Origin: Diphasiastrum complanatum
Taxonomy: Eukaryota; Streptophyta; Lycopodiopsida; Lycopodiales; Lycopodiaceae
Length of the DNA: 64,000 nt
Direction of reading: 5' to 3'
Assembly: GCA_029204225.1 (NCBI GenBank)
Contig: CM055109.1
Coordinates: 6,915,982-6,979,981, forward strand
Shown here: piece after piece, positions 34,489 through 49,547 of the stretch
Layout of the letters: the number at the start of each line of letters is the position of its first letter
Numbering within the stretch: the first letter of the stretch is position 1
Translations under genes and position numbers: made by a program
The notes under the pieces: generated by a model
What the model was told of the DNA's origin: nothing
Database searches by the model: none
Seen by the model: only the letters and a program-made list of their open reading frames with translations

Positions 34489-34848
34489 AGCAAAAGAAAA
34501 TTTGGCATTTGCTCTCAAATGGGCTCAGATCTATCCTGCTGTCAGCGCAAATAGATTTTAGCTCACAGAATGACCAAACTTTCCTCATTCTTTGAGCTGA
34601 AATCTATCATGCGACCGGCGCAGATAGATTTAGCTCACAAAATGACCAAACTTTGCTCAATTCAAGGCTCAGATCTATCCTGTTCCGGCGTAGGATAGAT
34701 TTCAGCTCACAAATTGAGCAAAGTTTGCTCAATTTAAGGCTCAGATCTATCCTGTGCCGGCGCAGGATAGATTTCAGCTTAGAAAATGAGCAAACTTTGC
34801 TCAATTGAAGGCTAAAATCTATCCTCCGTCGGCGCAGGATAGATTTCA
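34489..34848. repeat. Tandem array of 72-bp units built from two palindromes
   Basis: Units start at 34489 (degraded), 34561, 34633, 34705 and 34777, exactly 72 bp apart. In the unit at 34705, 12-nt arms AAATTGAGCAAA / TTTGCTCAATTT surround one base, and the second half pairs ATCTATCCTG with CAGGATAGAT around a GCCGGC core. The two dyads together fill most of the unit. Because 72 is a multiple of 3, the minus strand has an open frame with a 24-residue period (34607-34951), which I read as a consequence of the array. Confidence 0.95.
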
Positions 34849-37989
<3,141 letters not shown>

Positions 37990-38748
37990 CATGACTCTTC
38001 TATTGATTTGTAAATGTTATTGCACTCTATTGAATGGAATCAATTTGTGCCATAGTTAATGTTCTACATGAATGATACAATACATAGATTTGTCCAGTTA
38101 AGTCATGCAAAAGCAAATGTATAATTCATTATATCAGTAAAATTATATTTTCTGTAGAATACATGGTTAATATGAAGTTGGACTTTTGATTCTTGTTGTC
38201 ATGTACTGTGTGAGGCTTAACTATCTGGTTGGAAATGAGGAGTTATAACATGGGAACATAAATGTATAATGATACTTGTGCAATTCATTGTTGTATATTG
38301 ATTCAAGACAACATTGAACATACAATCTGACTATATGTGAATAACAGATGGATTGGAAATATCATCTTACCTATCTTCAATCTAATTTATTACTTGTCTT
38401 TGTCTGTGGTGGTGTTGGCTACTTTATCCAAATTTCTCTTGACAATCAATCTTTTCCACCATCATTTACCCATTCCACTATATATCACTGACATATCCTT
38501 AACTACACCGTAATGACAAATTCCTTCTCTTGGGTGTTCTCTTTGTGGGATCGACACATTTTAAAATGCATGAATCATGTTTTCTATAATAAGTATACCA
38601 CAACATTTTTTTTTTTTGGCGATGGTTGCCGGGGAGCACAGCTAGCTAATATCTTTGGACAACTTCTGAAAATTTTTATACCTTTGTTTAAATTTTTACA
38701 AATCAGAATTTCATGAGTCTGCCATTGTACAGTGTTTTGGAAAAGAGA

Positions 38749-39273
38749 CTAAAGTGGATTCAGGTACTCATGAAAATCTTGAATAAATTGTTCCAAACCT
38801 TTATTCATGGTTAGATGACTCAACTTTTGGAAGTGTTCATAGTCATCTAAAAGTGGTAGAAAATAATCCCTAAAAAGCTTGCAAAAATCATCCCATGTAC
38901 AAGGTTGATTGTCCTTTGCAACTAAGTCATCCCACCAAACTAAGGCTCTTCCTTCAAGGAACATGGTGATAGTGGATAACTTTTTAGATTCAGGGAATAA
39001 GTTCATGGCAAAGTATTTGTTCCAAACATTTACCCAAGAACTTACCACTTGTAAGTTCCTATCTTTCTTATCCCCCGTAAACACTTTTACGGGAGGTGGA
39101 ACCACATGCTTCTTCTGATTGGCTAACCTAGACTCTAAGTCTTGGTTTCTTTGATTAGTTTCAAGAAGCTGCTTTTTAGTGGCTTGAATTTGTTGGTATA
39201 AAAGTTCAAGAGCTTGTGCCACATTGAATGGGTTTGATAGATCAAATGTTGGGTTTTCATTGGTTCGATCCAT
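38749..39273 (-). pseudogene. Ty3/gypsy gag (capsid) fragment, 174 codons
   Basis: The frame begins MDRTNENPTFDLSNP. It contains a Gln/Asn-rich helical segment and PPPVKVFTGDKKDRNLQVV, then the retrotransposon gag core pattern MFLEGRALVWWDDL, TWDDFCKLFRDYFLP and LEQFIQDFHEYL. It stops just after that block, so the zinc knuckle and everything downstream are missing here. It could be the displaced gag of the gypsy element at 30.5-33.3 kb, which lacks this part and has the same orientation, but 5.4 kb separates them. Confidence 0.85.
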
Positions 39274-39929
39274 TGGGGTTGCTTGTGTGTTTTCCTATTA
39301 TGCAAATACAACAACAAGTGCTCAAATTAGAATAAAAGAAATGCTTCAATTGTTATATCCAATGCAAATAAAAAGCATTTACTTCTATTCATTCAATCTT
39401 ATTGTTTGTAAGCTCAATCCAAGCCTACTATTTGCAAGCTCAATCCAAGCTTAAGAGGAAAACAACAACAAGCTACATTTGCCTTTATTAAAAGCAAAAA
39501 TGAAAACCAAATCTTTATGTAAACTTCAATTAACTAATCCAAGCTAATGTTTACATAAAGTTCCCATTCCAATTCCAATTCCATTTGTCATTTCAAAATC
39601 TACCAAAGTTTTCACATTTCTCAGTATTCTAGATTTCCAAATCCATGAAACTAGTGTCTAGAAATGGATAACTAATGAAGCTTTATGAAAACTTCAATTT
39701 TCAAATCTGATTTTAAGATTTACAAGTCTGAAAATCAGAATTTCATAATGACAAAAAACAAAACTTCAAAACTTGTTTTATGCACAAAGTTACACTACCA
39801 ATCTCTTCCTATATTGCCGTCTTCATGAAACTAGGAGATAGAAAGGTGTAACTAATGAAGTTTGAATGAAAACTTCAATTTTCAGATCTGATTTTCAGAT
39901 TTACAGGTTTTGAAAAATAGAACTTCAAA

Positions 39930-40487
39930 ATGGTTGATAAAGCAATTTCATTGGATAACTATTTTTGTAATAGTTTGAATAGAGTAATAAAAGATGAAAC
40001 ATCATTTGCTTTGGAAATCTTTGTGTCCACATGCTTTGTGCATGATCATTCCAATGTAAGGACCAAAGATTATCCTATTTCAATGATAGGAATAATGGTA
40101 GTGTTTTGCTCTTCAAGTAGAGATTGTAGAATATACTTGTTTTCCATCAAAGAAGTTGTCAATGGTGGAAATGTGATCTTTCAAAAGTGGAAGATTTGTA
40201 AACTTGAAGAATCACCTTTGGATCAACACCTTATTCAATTCATTGATGGTTTGGAGTCAAGTCAGGTGGAGGAGCAAGCTCAAGACCCAAGGAGTCCAAG
40301 AAGAACCTTGAGTATCAAGATGGAGCCATCAAGGCTCAATCATATGGATCAAGCAAGGCAAGTTGTCTTTGGCAACATTATTTATGCACTTAAAATTTTA
40401 ATTGATGTATTTTCAAGTGCACAAAATGCCTTGGAATCCATGGCTTGGCATGATGTATGGTTTTTGAAGTGTGCTACATGTATATAG
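39930..40487 (+). pseudogene. Copia pol linker fragment, plus strand
   Basis: The 185-codon frame aligns with the region after the integrase core of the 6-kb copia element. CFVHDHSNVRTKDYP matches CYVHQSLDKRRKDDA, GGNVIF matches the VIVSRDVIF block, and QAQDPRSPRRTLS matches the PPQDARTPRTPRRS linker. RT and RNase H are deleted: the sequence runs to a polypurine tract and LTR at 40672. It is a deleted relative of that family. Confidence 0.65.
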
Positions 40488-40671
40488 ACACATTTATGGA
40501 ACATCTTGTAAGGGATCCTCTAAGAGGTGGTGAAAGATCCTTCATGGACATCATTCTTTATTGAAGTCTCAAAAGTTCCTTGTTTGTAGCTGGATTTTTT
40601 AGACACTTCTAAAAGCTCTCATTCATCTATCAAGAGAGTTGTAGATAGATCAAGCTAAATTTGAGGAGGAG

Positions 40672-40938
40672 TGTGAAGAATTGCCAAAAATTGACAAATC
40701 TAGCTTGATCAAAGACCATGTAGAACATTGTAAATATTGTGTATAATTGGGTTCCACACATGTAAGACCAAGATGCCACGTGGCAACCCACTCCTAATGT
40801 AGGTTAGGTCAAGTCAAAAGAGTTGGTCATGTCTATTTGGTGGTCATCCCTACTTTATAGGACCTACACCTAAGTTTAAGGTAAAAATTTGACCAACTAG
40901 CTACCTACCAAGCATAACTCTAGGATCTAGGCTAGGGT
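40672..40938 (+). repeat. 5' half of a plus-strand LTR split by a nested copia insertion
   Basis: A polypurine tract (TTTGAGGAGGAG) precedes TGTGAAGAATTGCC. The LTR reads through GGATCTAGGCTAGGGT, where the second copia element begins, and resumes at 47022. Both parts match the LTR family of the 6-kb element. Confidence 0.85.
40934..40938. other. Target-site duplication AGGGT, left copy
   Basis: AGGGT before the element at 40939 is repeated at 47017-47021. The uninterrupted LTR of the related element has CTAGGGTT at this place, confirming the empty site. Confidence 0.9.
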
Positions 40939-41190
40939 AGTTAAGAAAAACACAATTGAAAGCACCCGAACGGATCGATCACCACAGCACAACGTCAAGT
41001 GCAATAAGAATACAGAATTACTCTCTTCAAACTGTATATTCAAGAACTACTAGTAGGTACAAAGACGAGTTCCTTAAAAATACTCAAAGGGCACGTAAAA
41101 GAAAGATGGCTCGATAACTCTAGAACTAAGCACACGTGGTGCCGTCGAAATAGGAAAGCATTGTATAAGTCGATCATTGCTATTTTAACT
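40939..41190 (-). repeat. 3' LTR of the second copia element
   Basis: It is 252 bp, AGTTAAG...TTTTAACT in plus orientation, with a CACACGTGG motif near 41132. It is followed on the right by the polypurine tract at 41191-41202. Confidence 0.95.
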
Positions 41191-41289
41191 CTCTCCCTCA
41201 ATGATCAACGTCACTTTTCATTTTAGAGTATACTCTATTCATGGAACATACCTCCATGATAGCATTACAAGTAAAATTTTTTTTTTTTT

Positions 41290-41886
41290 TTACATAACTT
41301 GGTTTAAGCCAAGTTTAGCTCTAAAAGTTTCAAACTTTTCTTTACTCAAAGCTTTTGTAAATATATCAGCAACTTGTAACAACGTAGAACAATGTACAAT
41401 ACCAATGTCTTCAGACTGTAATTTTTCACGCACAAAGTGATGTTTTACTTCAATATGTTTTGTCCTTGCGTGAAAGATTGGATTTTTAGCCAATTGTATT
41501 CCGCTTTGACTGTCACAGAAAATAACAGTGGAATTTTCTTGTTTCATGCCAATCTCACATAACAACTTACGTAGCCAAATAGCTTCCTGGGTAGTAGAAC
41601 TCAATGTTTTATATTCGGCTTCTGTGGAAGAAAGAGAAATAGTATATTGCTTCTTGCTAGACCATGAAAAATAGCCGCTACCAAAATTGAAGGTATAACC
41701 TGTTGTTGACTTTCTATCATCTATACTTCCAGCCCAATTAGCGTCAACATAACCTTGCAATTTAGATAAAACACTTTGTCTTTTGTAGATTAGACCAAGG
41801 TTTGGTGTACCTTTTACATATCTCAAAATCCTTTTTGCAGCTTTCCAATGGTTCAAAGTGGGTGATGACATGAATTGGCTAATCAA
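41290..41886 (-). pseudogene. Copia RNase H segment of the second element
   Basis: The 198-codon frame has MISQFMSSPTLNHWKAAKRI, the RNase H motifs GYVDANWAGSIDDRKSTTG, SLSSTEAEYKTLS and FCDSQSGIQLAKNP, and the C-terminal DIFTKALSKEKFETF. It is separated from RT by a frame shift and a poorly aligned stretch at about 41990-42050. Confidence 0.95.
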
Positions 41887-42050
41887 ACTTACAACATAGC
41901 AGATATCAGGACGTGTAGTTGTAAGATATATTAAACTTCCAACTAGCTGATGAAATAGTGTAGTATCAACATGTGCACTATCATCAACACGAGATTCCTA
42001 CAGAGTCTGAGGATTTGTTAGAAAAAAATGAAGCAGTGATAAGATGTATT

Positions 42051-42842
42051 CTAACTATGTCCCATTAATTTCTTACCAGCTTCGCAAGGAGTGATGGAAG
42101 GTTTGCACTCTGTCATGTGAAATCTCTCCAATATCTCTCTTACATACTTGTTTTGACATAACCTGATATCATTGCTAGTTTGCCATACTTCGACACCCAA
42201 GCAATAGTGCATAAGATCTAAATCTGTCATCTCAAATTGCTTGCACAAGTTGGATTTGATAGAACGAGTAAGGTTCTCATCATTGCCAATGATAATGATA
42301 TCATCAACGTAAAGTACAATCAAGGCAATGTTGTCATCATTTATAAGAACATAAAGATTTGGATCTGAATTTGTTTTTACATATCCATGTGAAAGAAAGT
42401 AATTGTCAATGCGTTCATACCATGCGCGTGGCGCTTGTTTAAGGCCATAAAGGGCTTTGCGTAGTTTACATACTTTCTGTTCTTGCCCTTTTGCCATAAA
42501 GCCCTGCGGTTGGACCATGTAAACTTCTTCTTCTAAGTCACCATTCAAAAAAGCAGACTTCACATCCATTTCATGGATTTTCCACCCAAAATGAGATGCT
42601 AAGGCAATGATAAGACGTAGCGTAGTCCACTTAGCCACTGGAGCAAACGTTTCTTCATAGTCAATTCCTTTGCTTTGCTCATAACCCTTCACTACTAGGC
42701 GTGCCTTATACTTTGCTATTGTGCCATCCGCATGAAACTTTGTTCTAAACACCCATTTGTTATCAATGGGTTTCTTTCCAAGTGGTAGATCAACTAACTC
42801 CCATGTATCATGTCTTTGGATGGATTCTATCTCTTCTTTCAT
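42051..42842 (-). pseudogene. Copia reverse transcriptase segment of the second element
   Basis: The 263-codon frame contains [56 protein letters not shown] and the catalytic YVDDIIIIGND. It joins the preceding frame in phase through a TGA at 42852-42854 where other elements carry Trp. Confidence 0.95.
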
Positions 42843-42851
42843 TGCCCTTTG

Positions 42852-44921
42852 TCACACTTTGTGATCTTTTGCCTCATCAAAGGTTGATGGCTCTCGACAC
42901 TTCAAAATGTCAGTCATTAGGGCATAGTTCACATGATAATGATCGGGAGACTTCCTTTCCCGTGTTGATCTTCTCACTTCACTTTGTGTGCTAGATCCTG
43001 TTTGATTTAGCTTTGCGTCCTTCATGATCTTTTCATACCATTTTGGTATCTTAGATTCAGGTGATACACTACGTGGAGAGTACGTATCACAAGGAGTGTC
43101 CAAGTAATGTCTCTTACTTCCAACCTGTTTCTCCTTCATTGCTCCTATTGGCAAGTACCTCCCCTTAGGCTCTTGAATAGGTGGTGTTCTTTCATATTCG
43201 CCCTCTCGACTTTCGTCCTCACGTGCATCATTTTGTGGAGCATCTTCATCATTTTCTTCCTCCAGTATTGTGGGAAGTCTCTTGATGCTTTCACCTTTTG
43301 CATGGTCTTCATCTTCATACCTATGCATTTCATTGAAGATCACATCTTTGCTAATGTGAATCTTGTTCATTACAGGATCAAAACACCTGTAAGCTTTTGT
43401 TCTTTCATCATAACCGACGAAGATACACTTGATTGCTTTGGCATCAAGTTTCTTTCGCTCCTCCTTTGGCACATGTACATAGGCCTTACATCCAATGACA
43501 CGAAATTTGTCGATTTTTGGCTTTATTCCAGTAAATGCTTCTTCATGAGTTACATTTGGAACCGCAACTGTAGGGCTCCTATTTTGCAAGAACGTTGCCG
43601 CACTGCACGCTTCCGACCAAAGTGAATCGGTCAAGCCCATTTGCTTCATCATGGAGCGTGCACTCTCCATAATAGTTCTGTTATTTCGTTCAGCTACACC
43701 ATTACTATGCGGTGTATGTGATTGTGTGAATTGTCTTTTAATGCCATGTTCTCTGCAAAAGTCTTCAAAATCATCAGATTTATATTCACCCCCTCTATCA
43801 GATCTTAGCACTTTTATGTGTGCCTCTAGTTGGTTCTCTACCAAAGTTTTGAACTTCTTGAAACGAGCAAAAGCATCAAATTTCTTCTTCAAGAAATAAA
43901 TCCATGACCTTCTCGAGTAATCATCTATGAAAGTCATAAAATAATATGCTTTTCCCAATGACATGGTCTTCATTGGACCGCACAGGCCGCTGTGAATTAG
44001 TTCCAGCGGTTTCTTAGCTCTTGCAGCTCCACCTTTTTTGAATGTTTCTCTATGATGCTTTCCCATGATGCATCCTTCACATATTGCATGGTGATCATCC
44101 TGCAATGCTGGTAACCCTGTTACCATCTTCAGCTTCGCCATCAATCTCAAGATTCCATAGTTCAAATGACCAAGTCTTTTGTGCCATAACTCGGATTGAG
44201 ATGCTGTTGAGATGGCCAAACCATATTCACCTGGTTTTGCAGCATCCAGTTTATAAAGGCCACAGTTACTATCTCTATAACCCTTCGCCACCACTTTGTG
44301 GTTATGGTTCGTATCCTTCATAAGGCATCCATCCTTAACAAATTCAACTTTAAGATGTTGATTTGCCATTACACCAACAGAAAGCAAACTCTTTTTGAGT
44401 CCAGGAACATAAAGTACATTAGGGATATTTTTGATTTTGCCATCGAAAAATTGCACATATACATTGCCCACACCCTGTATCTGGCATTCATCTCTATTGG
44501 CTTGAGTGACCTTATCCCCATCATGGATTGGTGAGAATTTTTCAAACCAATCACGTTTTTCGGTCATATGCCTTGTGGCGCCTGAATCTATGAACCATCT
44601 GGCACCATCATCAACTTGGGATGCCAATGTCAATGAGAAAACACTTGTCTCGTCATCTTCTCCATCATTTTCGGCAATGTTTCCTTGTTGAGTCATTTTT
44701 TTCGCCTTTATGTCTACTTTCTTCTTATAACACTCGCATGCCCAATGGCCCAGTTTGTGGCAATAGTAACATTCTTCTTTCTTCTTCTTTTTCTCTTTTG
44801 ATGACGATTCTCCTTCGTCATCATCATCCTTGAATTTCTTAGGAATCCTTTTCCATCCTTTCTGTTTGCCTTTAGCAAGCAAGACTTGATCCTCCTGTGG
44901 AGTTTGTCTTGACTTCACCAC
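42852..44921 (-). pseudogene. Copia zinc knuckle, protease and integrase segment of the second element
   Basis: The 689-codon frame has a CCHC knuckle (CYYCHKLGHWACEC), protease WFIDSGATRHMTEK, integrase zinc-binding HKRLGHLNYG...CEGC, and a core in which the first catalytic Asp is replaced: ELIHSGLCGPM rather than HSDLCGPM. The second Asp (RSDRGGEY) and the Glu (NGVAERNNR) remain. The loss of Asp should abolish strand transfer. Confidence 0.95.
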
Positions 44922-45071
44922 TTCGCGACGCTACTCTTCTTGCAACATGATTCCGTGGAAGTCTTCAAAAGTAGGCAACCTCTCCCTCGAAGCAATGCCA
45001 CTCACAAACATCTGTAGCCCTTCCGAGACACCGCTCATTGTGGTATGTACCAATTCAATATCTCTGATTGG

Positions 45072-45500
45072 TTATCCAATTGTCACAAGTTGATCTCTCA
45101 GCTCCTTTATCCTGGTGAAGAAGGATCCCACTGATTCATTTTCTTCCATCTTTACTGTGTTCAATCTTGACTTCAAGAACATGACTCGAGCTGGATTGCA
45201 AGTTTGAAATTGCATTCTAAGAGCTTCCCAAGCTCCCCTAGCCGTCGTAGCATCACTTATGTGAGTGGTCACATGGTCTTTCACTGAAAGATTGATCAAG
45301 GATAATGCTCTCTGTGCCTTTTTATCAAAGGCCCTTATGTCACCTGGAGTGGTATTTGGTCGGACTTCAATACCTGCCACAATTTCCCACAACTCTTTTT
45401 CCATCAAAATGCTCTTCATTTTGAATTTCCAAATGTTGTAGTTAGAAGCCCCATCAAGTTTGCTTGCATCGCCCAAAATTGCCTCATTGATGTTTGCCAT
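45072..45500 (-). pseudogene. Copia gag N-terminal segment of the second element
   Basis: The frame begins MANINEAILGDASKLDGASN and continues with YNIWKFKMKSILMEKELWE and ARGAWEALRMQFQT, the copia gag (UBN2-type) pattern. It ends at a TAA (45072-45074). The same frame continues on the other side (PIRDIELVHTTMSG) to a TAG at 44931-44933. Confidence 0.93.
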
Positions 45501-46752
45501 CTCCGAACTGCTTAGAACTTCACCTGTAGGCTATAAAGTGTATGCTAGAGCCAACCGCGATGTCAGAAATCGATAATAATGACCTGCAATTTTTAGCTTA
45601 CCAGGCCACCCGCCACTCTTTCGCCAAATTGAAAGCCAAACTAGCGTCGTTTTCCAAAATGCTTCACGTCACCAACCCCCAGCTTCCTGCCCAGTAGAAT
45701 GGTGAAATCACTTATGGCGCACTTCGAACACTTTCTCCACGGCAATCACTCTGTTTCGATGTACCGTACTTGCAGGTACAGTCAGGGTGCCCTTCGTTTG
45801 GAGGCTATAGCCTTTCATTTGGTCAAAATAGGCTAAAGGAGGTGAAAATAAGGGCAATTTGGGTTTTTTAACTGTTTCTTCAGTGTGAAGAAACTTCACC
45901 CTTCAAAGACTTGGGACCCAACAATTTTTTCAGTTTGAAGATTTTTAACGAAGTTGCAATGCATTTTGCACTTCAGACCCCTTCAGGCTCTTTCACTTCA
46001 ATCCAACGGATCCTTTAGATCCAACAACCCACCCATTGTGAAATGACCATCGTTGATCTGTATGAACCAAGATCAGACGGCTGTCAACGCGTCTGTGCGT
46101 TGATCAAAGGCCCTCGAAGTACTGAACACTTCGGGCCGCTAGCTGGTGATCATGACTGAGCGCGCGACAGCTCCTACGACCTCCCCTTCTTCTCTCTCTA
46201 CCAGCGATGGAGACTCTTTCACGGGCTATGGATGCTCCTCATTAATCGCTCTAGCTGTCTTCCTCCTCCACGGCCAGTCGCGGCCTTCCTACCGCAGAAT
46301 CGCGCTACCAGGGCGCCCATTCACAGCCTCTCACAGCTTGAAAAACGTCCTCCTACAAGGAGATATCTCTGATTTTGTCTCTTGAAATCCTAGCAATTTT
46401 TGAAGAGAAAAATATACTGAGCTTTACTCAGGCTTTCCCTGAGCTTTCCTTTGCAGCTCCTAGCTGACTGAGGTCGCCCTACTGTAGGTTATCTTCTGCT
46501 CCAAACCGCTCTTCAAACGGTATTCGATTGGATTCAAACCAATCACAAACGCCAAGCAACCCTCCAGAAGAATTTTTCAGCTTCAACCTCGCTTGCTTTT
46601 TGACTCAACCAACAATTCTCTGTCTCTGAACCCTTTTTACAATTTTGAACCGTTCCACGAATCTCCACAGACTCGGTTTTGTGCTTCCTAGCCAACAAAC
46701 CATCGTGAATTCGCAGCTCTCTGTTCTTGTCTGGTGATTCCAGCCACCGAGG
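45501..46752 (-). other. Leader of the second copia element
   Basis: This stretch lies between the gag start and the primer-binding site, about 1.25 kb and moderately GC-rich compared with the surroundings. The plus-strand frame at 46146-46385 is antisense to it and shows no family motif. Confidence 0.75.
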
Positions 46753-46764
46753 GCTCTGATACCA
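46753..46764 (-). other. Primer-binding site of the second copia element
   Basis: TGGTATCAGAGC on the minus strand directly abuts the LTR end ...CTTAACT with no spacer, which helps fix that unusual terminus. Confidence 0.95.
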
Positions 46765-47016
46765 AGTTAAGAAAAACACAATTGAAAGCACCCGACCGGA
46801 TCGATCACCACAACACAACGTCAACTGCAACAAGAATACAGAATTACTCTCTTCAAACTGTATATTCAAGAACTACTAGTAAGTACAAAGATGAGTTCCT
46901 TAAAAACACTTAAAGGGCACATAAAAGAAAGATGGCCCGATAACTCTAGAACTAAGCACACGTGGTGTCGTCGAAATAGGAAAGCACTGTATAAGTCGAT
47001 CATTGCTATTTTAACT
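46765..47016 (-). repeat. 5' LTR of the second copia element
   Basis: It is 252 bp and differs from 40939-41190 at 12 positions. The outer end TTTTAACT is followed by the right AGGGT duplication (47017-47021). Confidence 0.95.
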
Positions 47017-47021
47017 AGGGT

Positions 47022-47457
47022 TTCATTTTAGGTCAAGGAGAGTGAGTTAACTTCCTTATTACATGTTGGAAATTCACCTAACTTTAAGAAGAAAGTCGAA
47101 TTTGCTATGTATTCTCTCTCTCTCCATAGTGAGAAGATAAAAACTTTTTGGAGCTCATTGGCAATCTCAAACTAGTTCACTATGTACATTGAGTTTTTGT
47201 GATCCAAATGAAACCAAATCAATTTCTACTTGTTTCTCAGGTTGAAGGCCGTACTACAGCCTATAGTACACACGCGTGGGCTCGGATTTCAATGTTTATC
47301 AATGCTTTTGATTGTTAATGCTTGTTGTTTGTCAAATTGCCAATCTAGATCAACTTTTTTGTGTCTAGTGTTTTGATAGATTGTTAAGCAAGCATCCAAT
47401 CACTCTTGTGGATCTTTTGTAGATCCATTTATGGTCCTAAAGTACAGTACTTTCACA
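47022..47457 (+). repeat. 3' half of the split plus-strand LTR
   Basis: It resumes the LTR interrupted at 40938 and includes TTATTACATGTTGGAAATTC and a final AGTACAGTACTTTCACA. Joined to 40672-40938 it would be about 703 bp, close to the 691 bp of its relative. Confidence 0.85.
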
Positions 47458-49547
47458 TAGGATGTACCATAAGGTTCAATCATGTCCGTGCCACAAGGTA
47501 TTCCAGGATCATATTCTCCTTGGCCTACATGAACATAATTTTTTTCAATCTAATTTTTTTTTAAAAACAAATATGTACCTCACATTAGAAATGTGGCACA
47601 ATGATACATGAACTCTAGACTCATATGCCTATCACAAAACATACATATATCATGAGATTGTAATAGCCTGCTTAAAAAATTAGATTATTTAGAGCAAAGA
47701 TGGACATTGTAAATCCAAAGGTATGGCTTTGTAGCAAACCTATTTTAAGGATGGGTTTACCATAGTTTTTCAAAAAGTGGCTACTTGTTAGTTAATGGTT
47801 TAGATTTTGTAAGCCAAATAAATGGTTTGCGTACAGGGAGGCGCAAATTTTCCATTGGTCAATTCAAGTTGTGGCCTATTTGTTGCATATATTACAATAT
47901 ATGCGATATGAAGCATGCATGCTAGTGGTGGTTAGATACACTTGGGAATTCAGAGGTACGTATTTCAATTCAACAACATGTAGGCACTGTGATGTGTTAT
48001 GGTGACAGAGAGCTACGTTTAGAGCTAGGTACTTGATGAGACAAAGCACACTTGACTTGTTAACCTTGGCCATGACTTTCTCTTACAAAACTACACAACA
48101 TTCTCATGAGAGCAAAACTAGAGCACTTGATCTAGTAGTCACTTGAGGTATAATCAACTATCATTGAGGCAATGTGACAGATTGGTGCTTTGCGACAGCC
48201 TGAGGGGTTATATGATGTATGAAGTTAAGAAGTACATTGAAATAAATCTTGATCACAAAGCAACACCTAAACCACCAACATCGAGATGATGGATATTTTT
48301 TGTAAGGCATCACAAGATGGAGGATGACATGAAGCATCGTAGTTCCAATAGGGCCATGATCCAAGTTGAGAAGCGTGCTAGAGATGTTAATAAGTTTTGA
48401 GGTGGAGATTGATGGGTGGGAGGCTAAGGAGGAGGCAACTAAAGCAATAGATGCCAGTATAGAGGTGGACCCTGAGGTAATGGCATCACCTAATCCTACA
48501 AGGCTCGTTCTTATAGGTATATCGCAGGGGCGTAGTCAAGACTGCACACGGTCCTGCAAATGGAAGCAAGGCGACGACAGCTTCACATGTAGAGCCTAGT
48601 ACCTACATAACTGAGGAAGGTCCTGGTCAACCACAAGGTCATGGCAAAAAAAACTACAGCTCAAATCTCCGTATTGTTTCTCCTCCATCGGGGAGGTCTC
48701 CATAGCAAGCTGCAATATACCATGCCTTTTCGAGTCACCTTTGTAACAACCCTTGTACCATTAGATTCAGTTTTACTCATCCCCGTTGTACATGTTATAC
48801 TTGCTAGAGTCTACGTTACATTTTTCATGACGCTAGTGGATTCTGACATGTGTGTTTAAATTTCAATCACTCACCATGCACTATGCTTAAAATATAGTTA
48901 ATTTCATGGGTGGTGGGAACTAACGATTATATCAATGAGCAGTGTGCAAGGAAAAATGAGCAGTGTTCAAGTGGCTTCTAGAATATCTTTTAAACCAAAG
49001 TCGACCAAGTATCATGTTTTCCACATCACTAAACCAAAAACACCTGGTTAAGGTCCCAAAAAGAGAGCGTTCCCAAAAAAGTCGACTCATAGGGTAACTC
49101 AGAAAAGCACCATACTCTCATGAAATGTGCCAAACAATATCCATGACATAATGCAACTTGGATCTCACTCCGATGCGAGATGAGCATCACATCATGAGAA
49201 TCCACTAGAAATGCACCACACTATTGATGCAATGCACAGATGTGCAACATACCCCTTCTACCTGACTTGGAACTCCACAGCAAATTGAATGTTTTGTTGA
49301 CCAGCACGCCCTCATGCAGTTTGATTTATTAATGCTTGCTGAGTAGATGATAGATTGCAGCTTTCTGCTTTCTGGAACTACCAATTTTTATTCAAATTAA
49401 AATAGAGAAAGCATTAAGCTTTGTAAATAATGTTGATAGCAACCTTCAATGACACTGCATTTATGCATTACCTTCCTTGCTTTTTGGGTTGGCATCAAGT
49501 TAAACTGCTTCATATGTATAGTACTTTCAAAGCTTTTACTATTCTTT
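47458..49547. other. Intergenic DNA downstream of the endopeptidase gene
   Basis: No supported gene. Short plus-strand frames at 48366-48859 have no motif I recognise. The end near 49.5 kb should hold the 3' UTR of the minus-strand gene. Confidence 0.35.

Larger units (their letters stand above)
40939..47016 (-). mobile_element. Full-length but inactivated Ty1/copia element, 6,078 bp, atypical LTR ends
   Basis: Minus-strand order: 252-bp 5' LTR (47016-46765), primer site touching it, leader, broken gag-pol (45500-41290), polypurine tract (41202-41191) and 252-bp 3' LTR. The LTRs differ at 12 positions (about 4.8%), so it is older than the 6-kb element. In-frame stops lie at 45072, 44931 and 42852, a short disturbed stretch separates RT from RNase H near 42.0 kb, and the first integrase Asp is Gly. 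It sits in an LTR of the other copia family. Its LTR ends are AGTTAA and TTAACT. Confidence 0.96.

Noticed and set aside
43107-43625. 172-codon plus-strand frame
   Set aside because: It is antisense to the copia integrase region and has no motif of its own.
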